Made by a program: the position numbers and the translations under genes | Notes under the pieces: generated by a model | The model's input: only the letters and a program-made list of their open reading frames with translations | The model's database searches: none | What the model was told of the DNA's origin: nothing | Part shown: positions 23,743-36,292 of the stretch, piece by piece | Layout of the letters: each line of letters starts with the position of its first letter | How positions within the stretch are numbered: position 1 is the stretch's first letter | Assembly: GCA_921293015.1 (NCBI GenBank) | Contig: OV121085.1 | Coordinates: 24,813,911 to 24,877,910, forward strand | DNA length: 64,000 nucleotides | DNA from: Phorcus lineatus | Taxonomy: Eukaryota; Mollusca; Gastropoda; Trochida; Trochidae | Reading direction: 5' to 3'

Positions 23743-24342
23743 GACTTTTAATGCGAGGATCGAGACATTCGAGGACAGTAAATCGTAAATTTTATCTAAT
23801 TTCGAGCATTTTAAAAGTAATTATGAACTTATAAATAGTGATTACTTCATGAACAAATATCTGTATACATCCCCCTGTGAAACCAAATAGATAATAAACC
23901 TAACAAGATGTTTTTAAACAAACACATTGGTAACTGCGTGTCAACGAATGTCTTCGAAAATTTTACAATCTCTATACATTTTTCTTTCATAATGATATAC
24001 AATGAATATTTTTCAAAAACTGATTACATGTCAAATTGTTTCAGTAACATCTGCAACCTTTGGTAAAATTTCAAGGTATGGCATAGTGTGAATATTGTAT
24101 AATCTGTTCTCAGATGGATCATGTTTTCTTCATAGCTCAAGTTTTCCGGTGTACAGAATGTTATTCATGATATGATTTATGGGACATGGATTGTGCTGAT
24201 CGATGTTTCGGATTGTGCCTGAATGAATTTGGTTTGATTTCATAATTAAATCCTCATTTTGTGGTTTAAAACGACGGGAAACTATTGAATTTGCCCATAA
24301 ATGATTCTCTATCCATCTAAACGCATACATTCCGTTTAGCAT
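23743..24342 (-). repeat. 600-bp inverted arm, left copy
   Basis: Reverse-complemented, this segment matches 27,430-28,022 along its full length at roughly 90% identity by eye. Both arms encode the same frame of about 66 codons ending in YTGKLEL and a stop (left 24,130-24,342, minus strand). The stop is conserved and many differences leave the frame open. The arms face each other around a broken Gypsy element. Confidence 0.75.
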
Positions 24343-27300
24343 GATAGGTACAACGAATTATCAGTAACTTTATAAATTCGTTTCTTTCTGCCTAAAACAT
24401 TGATGTTTCACTGCAGTTGGAAGCAGAAGGATACCAATGACCAAATCATTTCATCAACCCTTTAAACCCCCACCAATAATAAGCAGTGACCAAGCTCCGA
24501 AGTGAAGTCAAGTTTTCTGTTAAGAGAAGACATGAGATTGCTGCCTCTGTTGTAGTAGGAAGCACACTTCTTCTTCAACTCTAGCAATGATTATGGTATG
24601 AGTCTACTGTCTCTGGCTTCAACAGTTTTCAACAGCAGAGTTCTAGTTCTTCGACTCATGAGACGTTGAACTTGACTGCAATTCAGACCCTGAGTTGGTG
24701 TGTTCCGAAAGTCCAAAATTGCAAGATATGGGACACTATCGGCTTGTTTAGCCTTCTTCGGCAGATTATTTTCCTGTTTTCACTGCTTGCTCTGCTTTTC
24801 CATTGCTTTGAGGGTATGCTGGAGCGGAAGTGACATAAATGAAGTCATAGAATTTGGCAAACTTTCTGAATTTGTTGGACGAATACTACTAAAGATCAGT
24901 TCATCTTGGATGGTGAGCACGCCCCGTGCATGAAAGTATGGCTTAGCTGCATCCCTTACACTGGAGATTTGATCTGGGTATCCATGCCAACGGACATCAT
25001 ACAGGGTTTGGAGATCTGGATCCTCCACTGTATGTTCCTTGATTTCTCGCAGTCTCTGCTGACTCACTGGAACATACTCAAACATGTTGATGGATTCAGT
25101 CTCTTCTTTTGGCACAATTCCAGAAATAGGAGCTCTGCTAAGTGTATCAGCAAGAAGCATTTCTTTTCCTGGTTTGTATTTTAGGCATATTTCATACCGT
25201 TGCAGCTGCAACAACATTCGCTTGTGAAATGGTTTGATTACAATGACCTCGAGTGGCTTGTGGTCAGACTAGATAGTCACAGATCGGCTGTACGTGTACT
25301 GAAGAAACTGTACTGAAGATGACCCACAAACGCGACTTCTGGCGACTTGAAGATCACCTTGTCTGGATTTATCTTGAGATTGCGATCTTTGCACCACTCC
25401 ATAAGTGCTCTGAAGTTTGAGTCATGGTCAGCCACTGCCTCATCCATAGTTTCACCTTCATCATAAATAAGGATGGCATCTGCTACACCACGAACTCTTT
25501 GGAGTCTCTCATTGACCTGGTCCTGTTGACATTCTGGTGCGGAAGATATGCCGAACGGCATACGCAACCACCTGAACCTTCAAAATGGACTGTTGAAAGT
25601 AGTTAGGTAGGCAAAGGATATTGAATTCTCAATATAGCACTGTTCAGGTCTTTTGGATCAATACATGCCCTGAGTTTGTTAGGTTTTTCAACGATAACAA
25701 GACTTGAGACCAATTGGGTCGGTTCACTGACATGAGTGATGACTTGGAGTTCAACCAGTTTATCTTACTCGGTCTTGAGTTTGGGTTTCAAGGCGAGCGG
25801 CACTTTCCAAGATGGATGTACAATTGGTTTCACACTTTGGTCAAAGTTGATATGGTAATTCCCCTCTAGAAGACCAGTTCCAGAGAACACATCCTGAAAT
25901 TCTTATCTAACTGCCTTGAGAGTAAGAGAGTGAGAGGTTTGACTTGTAAGCTTCGAAACATTATCATAATTCACAGCGATGAGATTAATCTTTTGAGAAG
26001 CTCTACAGCCAATTATGGGGGTTGCTTTTGCATCTTAAACTACAATGAAGTTCACTATGTACTTCATTTTGTCAGAGGGGTTGACAATTTTGACAAAACA
26101 TTTACCTATACAGTTTCTATAGGAGACTTGTCATACATCCTTAGTGTATGGTTACTTGTGTCCATCTTTACTGAAGCAGGTAGGAGAGCTTTAGGTATTA
26201 TGTTGCAAGATGCACCTGTATCAATCTGAAAAGTGACAGATTTATCATATATGTTCAGAGTTATGAACAACTGATTGGCACACATGTCCTCTTCTCTAAA
26301 CAGAGAAACACACATTGTCAGAATCATCAAGAGTAAGAGAGTTTATCAAAACATAGTTGTCATCAATGTCGTCATCTGACTCCTCAACGACATGTATCTT
26401 ATGGTGTTTGCTGGGTTAACCTTTATCTTGAGGTTTACTTTGTGCTGGACACATGGATGCTCTGTGATTTTTCCTTTTAAAGCATGAACAAACTTTCCCA
26501 AAAGCAGGACACATGTTTCTGTTTTTTTCATGTTCTAAGCCACATAATTTATAAGTGATCATGTCAGCTTGTCTGATATCACGTTGTGAGTGAACTGATT
26601 CAGGTTTGTGAGAAGAACGCTTGAATTTCCCATGGCGAGTACTAGTAGAATGAATTGCATGAACTGTTTGAGCTTCATCTATTGTTCTCAAATTTGGTTT
26701 TGAAAGTTCAGTTGCACCACAGAGTTGTATACATTTATCCATTGTAAGCCCGATTTCATGTAAGAGACATTCTCTTAGCTGTTTGTCAAACACCACAGAC
26801 AATGCGATCTCGTACTAATGAATCTGTCAAAGTTCCAAAATTGCATGTGGATGCCAAGATTTTCAGATCTGTTATGTACTGGTCATAGCTCTCTGAGATT
26901 TCCTAACCTTTAGTGAAGAATTTGTACCTCTCTACTGTTTCAAATTTCTTTGGATTACAATATTGATCAAACGAGTCAAAAACATTTGTCAAAGTAAGTT
27001 CTCCTAAAGCAAAAGTCATAGTTTCATAAACTTCCCTTCCGTGTGGACCAATAAGATACTTGAAATACTTCACCTTCATGTCTTGCGACTTGCCTTCCGT
27101 AGTGAGATCAAGATACAGATCTGTTTCCTCACGCCACTTTTTCCAACGGTGAGAAAGATTAGAAGAGTGAAAGTCTAAATACTCAGGTGGTTTCAAGTTA
27201 ACAGGTCCCCAAGACATAAACACGGGAGGGTCGACTTCTTGTTGTTGATCACCAGATCGGTCGTCACCACAGGTAGCCATTTTCCAACAGTCAAGGTCAC

Positions 27301-27429
27301 ACGAAGGAAACGTTCAAAAGTTCAGTAAACAGCTTACAGGTGGAAGTTCTCACTGGAAAAACACTCTTCCACAACTGTAGCACTTCTGACACCATGTTTA
27401 AGGCTTGCGTTTACATAAGTAAACTCTTT
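24343..27429 (-). mobile_element. Broken Gypsy element between inverted arms (Gypsy-a)
   Basis: Gypsy-type LTR retrotransposon fossil on the minus strand. From its 5' side the parts are: a tRNA-Leu-type primer-binding site at 27,381-27,394, gag (about 26,900-27,280), a zinc-knuckle region (about 26,420-26,800), an aspartic protease with DTGASCNI (about 26,110-26,330), reverse transcriptase remnants (about 25,280-25,900) and the end of RNase H (about 24,780-25,220). No integrase is recognisable and no matched pair of LTRs could be found. The start of the 5' LTR is visible at 27,395 (TGTTTAAGG). I estimate at least five breaks. It is old and dead. Confidence 0.8.
27381..27394 (-). other. Primer-binding site, tRNA-Leu type (Gypsy-a)
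   Basis: On the minus strand TGGTGTCAGAAGTG follows directly after the LTR end. It is complementary to the 3' end of metazoan tRNA-Leu (CACTTCTGACA plus CCA). Confidence 0.75.
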
Positions 27430-28022
27430 AAACGGAATGTATGCGTTTAGATGGATAGAGAATCATTTAAGGACAAATTCAATAGTTTCCGGTCGTTTTA
27501 AACCACAAAATGAGAATCTAATTATGATATCAAATCAAATTCATTCAGGCACAATCCGAAACCTCGATCAGCACAATCCATGTCCTGTAAATCATATCAT
27601 CACTAACATTCCGTACACTGGAAAACTTGAGCTATGAAAAAACATGATCCAACTTTGAGAACAGATTATTCAATATTCACACTATGCCATACCTTGACAT
27701 ATCACCAAATGTTGCAGTTGTTATTGAAGTAATTTGACATGTAATCAGTGTTTGAAAAATATTCATTGAATATCATTATGAAAGAAAAAATGTATAGAGA
27801 ATGTCAAATTTTCGAAGACATTCGTTGACACGCAGTTACCTATGTGTTTGTTTTAAAAAATCTAATTAGGTTTATTATCTATTTGGTCTCACAGGGGCGT
27901 GTATAGATATTTGTTCATGAAGTAATCACTATTTATAAGTTCATAATTACTTTCAAAATGCTCCATATGAGATAAAATGTACGATTTACTGTCCTCGAAT
28001 GTCCCGCTCCTCGTATTAAGTC
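27430..28022 (+). repeat. 600-bp inverted arm, right copy
   Basis: The partner of 23,743-24,342 in inverted orientation. It carries the matching frame of 66 codons at 27,437-27,637 (plus strand). Both arms also share a following non-coding part and the sequence GATTTACTGTCCTCGAATGT near their outer ends. A CACAGGGGCGTGTAT phrase at about 27,891 resembles the tip of element A but is internal here. Confidence 0.75.
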
Positions 28023-29149
28023 TCGTGATAAATCAGTAACAACGAACATCCTTGCGTACACATTAAACCCAGTGGTATCATGCTCTGAATTACATTCTGC
28101 AGGAACAAATGCCTTTGATGGATCATTCAGTCGACATTTTTTTTCTGAACCTGTTTCCCAGCCTCTTGTGACACTCATAGACTGAAGGGGTCAATAGCAT
28201 AACAACTGACAGCTGATCAGGCAAAAAACAGTATGAGAATCAGAGGGGCCTGTATAATCTCCCATATGATATACAGTATTATCTCGACTTGGACAGCAAT
28301 GTCGGCTACTCATTGGCTAAAAGCCGTGACGTGCCGTAGGTATATTTTTCTATGTTAAACTGGGTCACGCGCAACCCTAGTGACCAGAGACGACGTACTG
28401 CCAAGAGTTATCTCCCTTGTCATACTGTTAGGTAAACAAAGGCTACGCTACACTGTTTTGTTGAACCCTACCATTGCGCGCTGAGGGTATTTTCCAACTA
28501 ATTAAAGTAATTTCTGGACTGGAATAAGTAAGTTCTTGTAAAAAAACATGACAAGTTATAAGAATTGCTATTTGCATATCGGTTCACTCGCTTGCAGTGA
28601 GGTTGTCCATCAGCGAGTTGGTGATTGGAACGGTGAACAAGAAAACCAATCTATACACGTATTAATCGAGGTCATCTTCGACTCTTTCACGACAGTCCGC
28701 CATGACAGTTTGAAATCTACAGAGATTTTAGACCTGCTTCAAAACGAACGTTTCCAAAGTGGAACATATCCACAAAGTCACGATTAGGATCTGCTGGTCT
28801 TCATTCCTCATCTGTCAGATGTAAACACTGAGGACGTGAGTTAGTTTAGATATACGTTGGCTGTTCCGATTGGCCTATGTTCAAGTACGTTGACCAATCA
28901 CAGCACGTTTAATAACGAATTAGATTTACAGCTTCATATTGTACACCTTGTTCATTCGCACTAAACTAGAAGTCTAGAATGGTTTTACACAATTATACCA
29001 TAAAAATAATAAGGTAGTCAAATGATAGAAAAGGCGGGAAGAGTAATTTTACTGAACCAAATCTAAAAATTTACACTAGCAGGCCGGGCTACCGTAATTA
29101 TTTTTTCACTCTGCCCGGGGCAATTTTAATTAGCATCGGGCTACTGGGC
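28023..29149. other. Intergenic stretch with two short frames
   Basis: A short plus-strand frame continues out of the right arm to a stop at about 28,187, and a 79-codon frame lies at 28,548-28,787. Neither is recognised. No complete gene or repeat seen. Confidence 0.35.
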
Positions 29150-29765
29150 TGGTGGTTATTTCGAACGCTGCTTGGGTGCAGTGGCTAGCGGCTTCTTATG
29201 GATTGTCTCTAGTGGCTTATGGTCTGATTCTTCAGACACTTGATGTCCATACAAGTATTGGTTGAATCGTGTGATGCTCAACAGCTCCTTCTCAATTTGC
29301 GCATAATTTCGTTCAGTCAGGGTGAGCGCTCTGCTTGCATAGGCTACTGGCTGGCCATTTTGGAGAAGAGTAGCACCTAATCCTATATCCAAGGCATCAC
29401 ATTGAAGAGTGACATCTTCTTTGCAGTTGAAGTATTTGAGGACGGGCGTCTGTGTCACTGCTTTCTGAATCGCTTCAAAAGCTGCATCATGCTCAAAGTC
29501 CCAATACCATGCATCACCCTTTCTTGTCAGTTGGCGTAAGGGTTCGCACATATCTGACAAGTTCTCCATGAATTTGGAGAGATAATTCACCATCCCAATA
29601 CTCGTTGAACCCCTTTGATGTCCACTGGTTTTGGCATCTGGAGAATGGCTTGCACTTTGCTAGGGTCAGGTTTCAAACCCTCAGCTGTCAGCTGATGTCC
29701 AATGTAGGAGATTTCTCTACGTTTGAGTTCAAGTTTGTCTGGATTAAGACGTATGCCTTTCTCTC

Positions 29766-30066
29766 CACAGGGGCGTGTATCGCTTAGAAATAGCTTTAGA
29801 AAGACATATATACCCATAGACCCTACCCTACTACTATATAAAAGGAAAGGGATGTAACGACCAAACCACCCCATGCTCGAACAAAGTCAGTTTTCGCATC
29901 CAAAATAATTTTTCTGGACAAATTGTTCACTGCGATTCGAAAGCTAAATGATTTCCCTACAAAACGAGCTATGGATTGTCAAAATCGGGTAATTATTTCA
30001 AAAGTTACATGCAACGACGTCCCGAAAATCGCTACCGCCAGATTTTCAGGCCAAAATCCCCACTCA
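29766..30066 (+). repeat. Element A left inverted repeat, outer part
   Basis: The first 301 bases of the left repeat. The remaining 243 bases lie beyond element B at 39,861-40,103. It contains TATATAAAAGG at about 29,834-29,844, a good TATA box pointing inward. Confidence 0.9.
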
Positions 30067-30141
30067 CATTCTCTCCCAACAGAGGTAGCTCCGTCATAAA
30101 TTCCTATACTACCTCTGTCCCATTTCGAAGGTTTCTTGTGC
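30067..30141 (+). repeat. Element B left inverted repeat
   Basis: 75 bases, identical to the reverse complement of 39,777-39,851. Begins CATTCTCTCCCAACAGAGG and contains internal ACAGAGGTAG/CTACCTCTGT, so it can also fold on itself. Confidence 0.95.
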
Positions 30142-30317
30142 ACGAAAAGTAGAAATCTGATTGGATGCAATCAAAGTTAGTTGTGCAATCAGCGACGCTG
30201 TTTCAAAGGTGCCCATTCGCAAACACTCGGTCATTTCCGTATACTTCGGGAAAACTAACATTTTTCCGACTGTGCGCTACGCAACTGGGTGTTCTAGACA
30301 GAACACAGTCAATTAAC

Positions 30318-30334
30318 ATGGCGGCGAAAACATG
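30318..30334 (+). promoter_or_regulatory. YY1-like site and upstream ATG before the transposase start
   Basis: AACATGGCGGC matches the core of the YY1 site (AANATGGCGGC), which in animals often overlaps start codons of TATA-less genes. Its ATG (30,318) opens an 8-codon frame that runs past the transposase ATG at 30,332 in another frame, so it may reduce translation of the transposase. Confidence 0.5.
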
Positions 30335-33300
30335 GCATCGCTGACAGCAAGTAAGCCTGCTATGAAATGTCTTGTGTGTCACGTCGAAACAAGCCCTCGG
30401 CAAAGGAGAGATATTTCTGGCCCAACCTTTGCTTGTTTAAATCAATTGGAACAAGTGCTTGGAAGGAAAACACACAGAAGGCAGGAATCGGGATGTCAGT
30501 TTGTCTGCCTCTCGTGTTTCACGAAACTGAACAAGCTATGGAAAATAGATTATGACATTTGCCATAAAATGCAGAAACTCAAAGAAGAGAAACAATCCGT
30601 ACTTGCTCAACTTCGTCTCAAGCACGGATTATCGCCATACCGAGATCAACCCCCTCCTAAAGACAAATATGATGAAAGGTACGTAGGCCTTTTCATTTAT
30701 AAATTTTGTATTTCATTTGTTTTAAAACGTGTCTGGTAAAACTACGCACGTAAGAAATACGTACATGATTATTCATACCACAAAAATCCAGGTCATGAGA
30801 TAAAACTCACGTCATTTTGAATGCTGAGTTTCATTGATAATATTATTGTAAATCAAAACTAACCATGTTGAAATGTTTTTCACAAGCATTCTAACATTAT
30901 TTCGATTAATATGCTAATAGGTCAAACTTATTTCTAATGAATATGTAATTGAAGCTTTTTTGAGAGGATAATTTTTTAACTTTTCATAATGTACCTTAAT
31001 TTCAATAGAGTACATTTGGAGTCACACTCAAAGACAGATGCGCCATTGCCGAGTGCAGAGAAAACAACAGATCAACCTGTTAGGTTTGTTTTTATGATAA
31101 TATTTCTAACCTTAGTGAATTGGTAGGTATTTTCAAATCTATCATTTTAGTATAATTCTATCTTTATTTGTTACGAGAAATCTGAAGTTTAAATATAATA
31201 ATAATCATATTGGAGACCAGGATTATTCAGTTATACTAAATACTAAATACTTTTCATCTTGATTGATTGTTATTATGTGCAGTGAACACATAGCATAGCT
31301 CTTTCTTGTTTTCTTGTTAATTTGTTTAAACTGTCAATATTGATGAGAGAAGTTATAAATTGCAGTGTGCAGTCCCATCCAGACTTGTCTTCTCAAGTCA
31401 CCGAGCAAGCATGCACTTCTCAAAAGGAGACAACATCAGGACAGGTTGCAGAGACGTCAAGGTTGTTATTTGCCCATCAATAACTTAATAAGACATGTCA
31501 AGAACATGTCAAAATTTATTTGAGAATTATACAATGTGATACAATACATGTTATGATAGCCATTTTAAGGTTTTAAGATTTTGGTTACAAAGTTTATTTA
31601 TATGAACTAATGAAGATTACCCGGTAAGCAAATTTAAAGTAAATGATATGTATCATGATGCAAATAACATATTACAAAATGTATGTTACACGGTTAAGTA
31701 TCACTATTCTCAAAATTACAATATAGTAACACAATAGTATTGATGACACAAACTCTGATATGTGTCAACAGTAAACAAGTCTTTGGCACCCCGCGAAAAG
31801 GTCCCAAGAGACTTCGCCCACTAGCATCCACCCCGACGCCAAGGAAGATAAAAGGTCTGCGAAAGTCACACATATCGACTCCTGCAACAACGTCATCTGC
31901 TAGGTCTCTCTTTAAAGAAGGAGAAGTTAAGGTAACTTAAAAATATATTTACATTTTAAGACTTAACATAATTATATAGTTAAAGGAGTATAATAACATA
32001 CACATTTCAAGTGTGTATTAATTTAGTATGTGATCATTGTTGTGATCTTTGAAAAGTTATAAGTTTACATTTGTTTAATAAACACTTGAAAGTGTAGATT
32101 TACTATGTATGTTTCACTGTGAAATGATGGCTATTGAAATTATGATGTAAATGTTGTATTTCCAGGTGTCGGTGAAAACTTCCAGAAAAGTGGTCAGTAG
32201 GTCCATTAAGACTGCAGACATGAAAGACATTGTGACAAGTATTTCCAGAGGTTATGACAGAGGGAGAATATCTCGAAAATTCTATCAGTATTGTAATGAT
32301 GAGGTCAATGCTGAAGTACTAAAGAGATTGAAGAAGCAATGTGTGCATATGTGTAAGAAGACTCCCATTGGTATCTTACAGGAAATAAGTCCAGAAAGTC
32401 TAGCCAAATTTAGACTTGATAGTTTAAGCACACAAATGCTTGTATCTGCTCCCTTGCTTGGACAGATTTTACAAGTGTTTTGCAGAGGATCACACATGAA
32501 GACAGGATGGTTGGCTTCAATGGCTTTGCATGAATTTAATCGTAACCAGTCAGCGGTTCAACATATCATTGGACAGGTATTGGATCATGGGGGTGCAACA
32601 GACGAGGTAAGTTTCACATATTATCTCCATATGAATAAGTATGATTTTTTTGCCCAAGGTGAATGAGGGTTTATGCTTGAAATTGAAAATAAACTTACTA
32701 AATGAGATTGTGAAAGAAACTTGATTTTAATAGTTTTAATAGTTTTGAGTTGCCTTACAACTTATGATGTAAATTAAGTTGGTCTAGGAACATCTGAGAA
32801 ATTATTCTTGTAAAAGTAATAAACTTGCATTGTGGGCTCATTGAAATACCACAATGAGGATAAGATCTAATCAAAATTTGACAAAACATGATCAATATGA
32901 GTGGTAGAAGATAAGGAATCACCAATCAAAGTTCTCTTTGTGCTTCGATAGCCTAATTCAATGTAAGTGTAATGTTTTTGTATTATCTTACTTTCAATAG
33001 AGGGTAAGAAATGTTGTGTTCACCCAATTGGTACCTCATACTTACACTGGATTTCTTTTAATTTTAAGACACTTCACCTTCTGAACCACATAGGCATGAG
33101 TGTTTCCCCTAAAGCTATGGCAGTAAAGAGAGCAGAGCTGAAAGACAGACAGAAAAAGAAGATTGAAAGAATTGCATTGGAAGAAGTTACCCAACTGAAC
33201 AAGCAAAACGAACAAGGTGAAGTACCAGAAATAACTTCTTCTTATGACATACTAGGGGACAATATTGACATTACCAGAATGCCATCAAGAATGACAAGAG

Positions 33301-36292
33301 AAGTAAGAACCAAAAGCTGGCACTGGTTTCTCCTTGTTGCAAGCAAGAAACGGGTATTATTCCCTGCTCTTGAAAATAGTCCTCCAAAATCTGACATTGC
33401 AAAAACAGAAAACAGAACGTTCATTCCTAGTTTGACTGAATGCAGTGCCTTAGACGAGAATTTTTGTTATCACATAATGAGAGTACTTGTAGCCAACCTT
33501 GATTGCTTCAACAAGTATGCTACTTGTCTCCCTGATCATTTGCCTCATCCACATTTGCAAGAAACCTCAAAGGTGACAGATTATGTCATTCTTGATCTCT
33601 TGGACAAAAGTGAGAACAAATCTGATGACATGATATCAATATTGGAACACATCCATGAAAGATACATCCCTCACTCTGAGGATGAACATCCTAATGTCAT
33701 TCAAAGAAAGGTTTTTGGTGGGGATGTCCTAACCAATGAGCGTGCCTACACTTCCCAGTTAGCAATGTTCAATGGTAACACAGATTTTGAGCGTCTTACA
33801 GGTGTAATTCATCGACCAGAAGGGCTGCACAGAATGATGAATCTCCTATTGGTATACGTTACAAAAGATTTGGCGTTACAAAAGATTTGGCGTTCATTTG
33901 CAGGCATGTTTAACTTAATTTATGTTGACTTATTCACATCATTTAACACTTTACCTGCTGCAAGAATGACTGCAAAGTAAGAATTTAGTAAATACAAAGA
34001 TATCTAAGTTGGCTTAACCAGAAGTGTTCAATTTATTAGTATTGTTAGTCCAGCAGGTAAAATGTTAATGTTAGTCCTATTTGGAAGAACCAAAGGACAG
34101 TCTTCTTTTATGTTTGTATCTATGATATAGATACTTGTTAGAGTTAACAACACTAACTTTTGTTATGTTCAAGTTATACTAACCCAAATGATTAACTCCT
34201 TTCCTGCTGAATAAAATTTGAAAAATTGGATCAATCCATATTTTCAGATTAAACTGTAATTTGCCATTGTCTAATCATTACATTGATATTTGTACATTTG
34301 CAGTCCCTTTATGAAAGTGTTCTTCTTAATTGACCAAATTTTAACAATGTTCTAGACTGTCACTTAACATCATGAATATTTTCTCAACATTCATAAACTG
34401 AATGTTCACCCTATAACTTTCATCTTTTACTTGTATGATGTCTTCCTGATTATAGTGATTTTCAATTGGATATTCTTCTCAGTCTCTTGCTTATGTAAGA
34501 TTAACTTTTAACAAGATAGAGCTTATTAATTTGCATTGGCTTTTGGTAAACATCAATTGATATAAACTTTTCTGTTCCTCTATCTTTAGTACAGTCACCA
34601 TTAGAATTGCATTATTGATTGTTACTTGCTTTTCTTTAATAGCTGATCTATGAACAGTTCTACAAGAAGTCATCTGTCGGAGATACCGGAACACTTGTTC
34701 AGCTGAGAAACGTGTTATCAAGAGTGAATGTGCATGGACCAGATGAAGTAGTAGCAAAGTACAGGTTTGTTCTAAGTTTTAAGCCCATCATGACTCTAGA
34801 GACGGTTGTTTTGTTTGATAAATCTACTGTCCTTTTTCATAATTACTAAAGCTGATGTTTTAAGTTTTAAGCCCATCATGACTTTAGAGACAGTTGTTTT
34901 GTTTGATAAATCTACTGTCCTTTTTCAAAATTACTAAAGCTCTGTTTCCATTTCAGAAGTCATTTGACATTCGTTGAAGACTGCCTCGACGGGTTTATTG
35001 TTGGAGCTGCAATGCACTTGCTGAACTTGGAAGAAACTGTATCTGTACCTCAGAGACAGCAAACCTTGTTCAGTGCATTGTCAAAGGAAGACAGATACAA
35101 GTTCATCCAGCAAATAGCTCAAGAGATTCTCGACACCTATGTCAAAGTTGGAGTGGGTAAGTGTAAACATAGTACCAAGTTTAATAATAACATGAACTCA
35201 TGATTTCCCAGAAATTGTTTGTGCAATTAATGGTTTCAAATATCAGAAAATGCTTTTTGTTCAAGCAAGACTCTACTTATTATAAATGCCATGTTTATTT
35301 CAACGACTGAAAAAGGAAATTAAGTATTTCAAGTGTGTCAAAAGAAAAATTTACGATATAAGTTATCACCGTAGTCTGAGAGAAAGTTTCTTTTAAATAT
35401 TATTCAATTCTCAGTAACATAATAAAGATAACCCTATCCTGTTTCAGATATTGGTGAAATCCAAGCTGAAGCCCAAGCCTTGGACGATGAAAATCAAGAT
35501 TTGAGGGAGATGTTCAATTCTTCATCAAAGAAATACACATGTCGCTATTGTGACAAAGTTTACAAGACTCTTGGACCATTCCGGAAGCACTTGGCAAAGG
35601 AACATGACTATGCTTTCCTTGCAAGAAGTGAGAAGACAAAATCAAAAATTGACCACATAGCCTTGTATAGGTCATCATTTATGAAAGTTGCACTTCTTCT
35701 TCGAGACTCATTAGATGCCTACAAGATGGGAGATGGAGACAGGTTGATGCGAAATGCAAAATTCCAAATGCTCTTGTCAGACACTGCTCACCATACTAAA
35801 TACAAGATATGGCTCTTTAGGTTTATGGCCTACTATTTCTCCCTATTAAGCCCACGATTGGCTGAGGAATACAAATGGAACTGTACAGCAAATACAGAAG
35901 GGGGCATTGGAAATAATATTCCAAATGACAACCTGGTTGAAATCCTTGTCCAGAAAGTTAAAAAGAAGATACGTGTTCAAGGAGCAAATGCCTCTTACAC
36001 AACAGCCAGGAATGCAGCACTCACGACACAAGTCCAAGAGGAATTGCGGTCAAATCTTGAACATGAGGCAGGAGCTTGGAAGAAGAAAGGTTCAAGATCA
36101 AAACAAGTCAAATGTTCGGACCTACCTATCATTGTGCAGCAGCTGCAGAAGGCTGATGTCTTCTCATCAATTCCTGGAAGATCATATGCCTGTTTCCCTA
36201 AGTTTCAAGATCTCTTTGCCAGAGTTGATGTATTGCGCCTACACAAGTGGATAACAGACCAGAAAACTAGACTCTCCTTCGAAATGATATGA
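30332..36292 (+). CDS. DUF6589-like transposase of element B, nine exons
   Basis: Proposed exons: 30,332-30,678, 31,009-31,083, 31,366-31,461, 31,772-31,931, 32,166-32,606, 33,069-33,851, 34,643-34,764, 34,957-35,156 and 35,448-36,292. All introns are GT-AG, phases agree, and the total is 3,069 nt (1,022 residues plus stop). Residues 13-62 hold CxxC...CxxC, a ZAD-like zinc domain followed by a short coiled coil. A basic linker (about 175-226) follows. The catalytic region resembles DUF6589, a predicted RNase H-fold transposase domain: a first acid in DILGDNID (about 437), a second in FGGDVLTNERA (about 592), and a candidate third in GNNIPNDNLVE (about 906). A C2H2 finger (773-794) interrupts the domain. 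The start at 30,332 has a strong context (A at -3, G at +4). No break seen. Catalytic residue assignments are inferred. Confidence 0.85.

Noticed and set aside
27891-27910. Second end of element A or a relative
   Set aside because: CACAGGGGCGTGTAT occurs inside both inverted arms pointing outward, with no matching opposite end or duplication.
23743-28022. LTR pair of Gypsy-a
   Set aside because: The two 600-bp copies are inverted, while LTRs are direct repeats.
31500-31760. Extra exons in the introns of the transposase gene
   Set aside because: The nine-exon model already gives a continuous frame and no further conserved-looking segment was seen.
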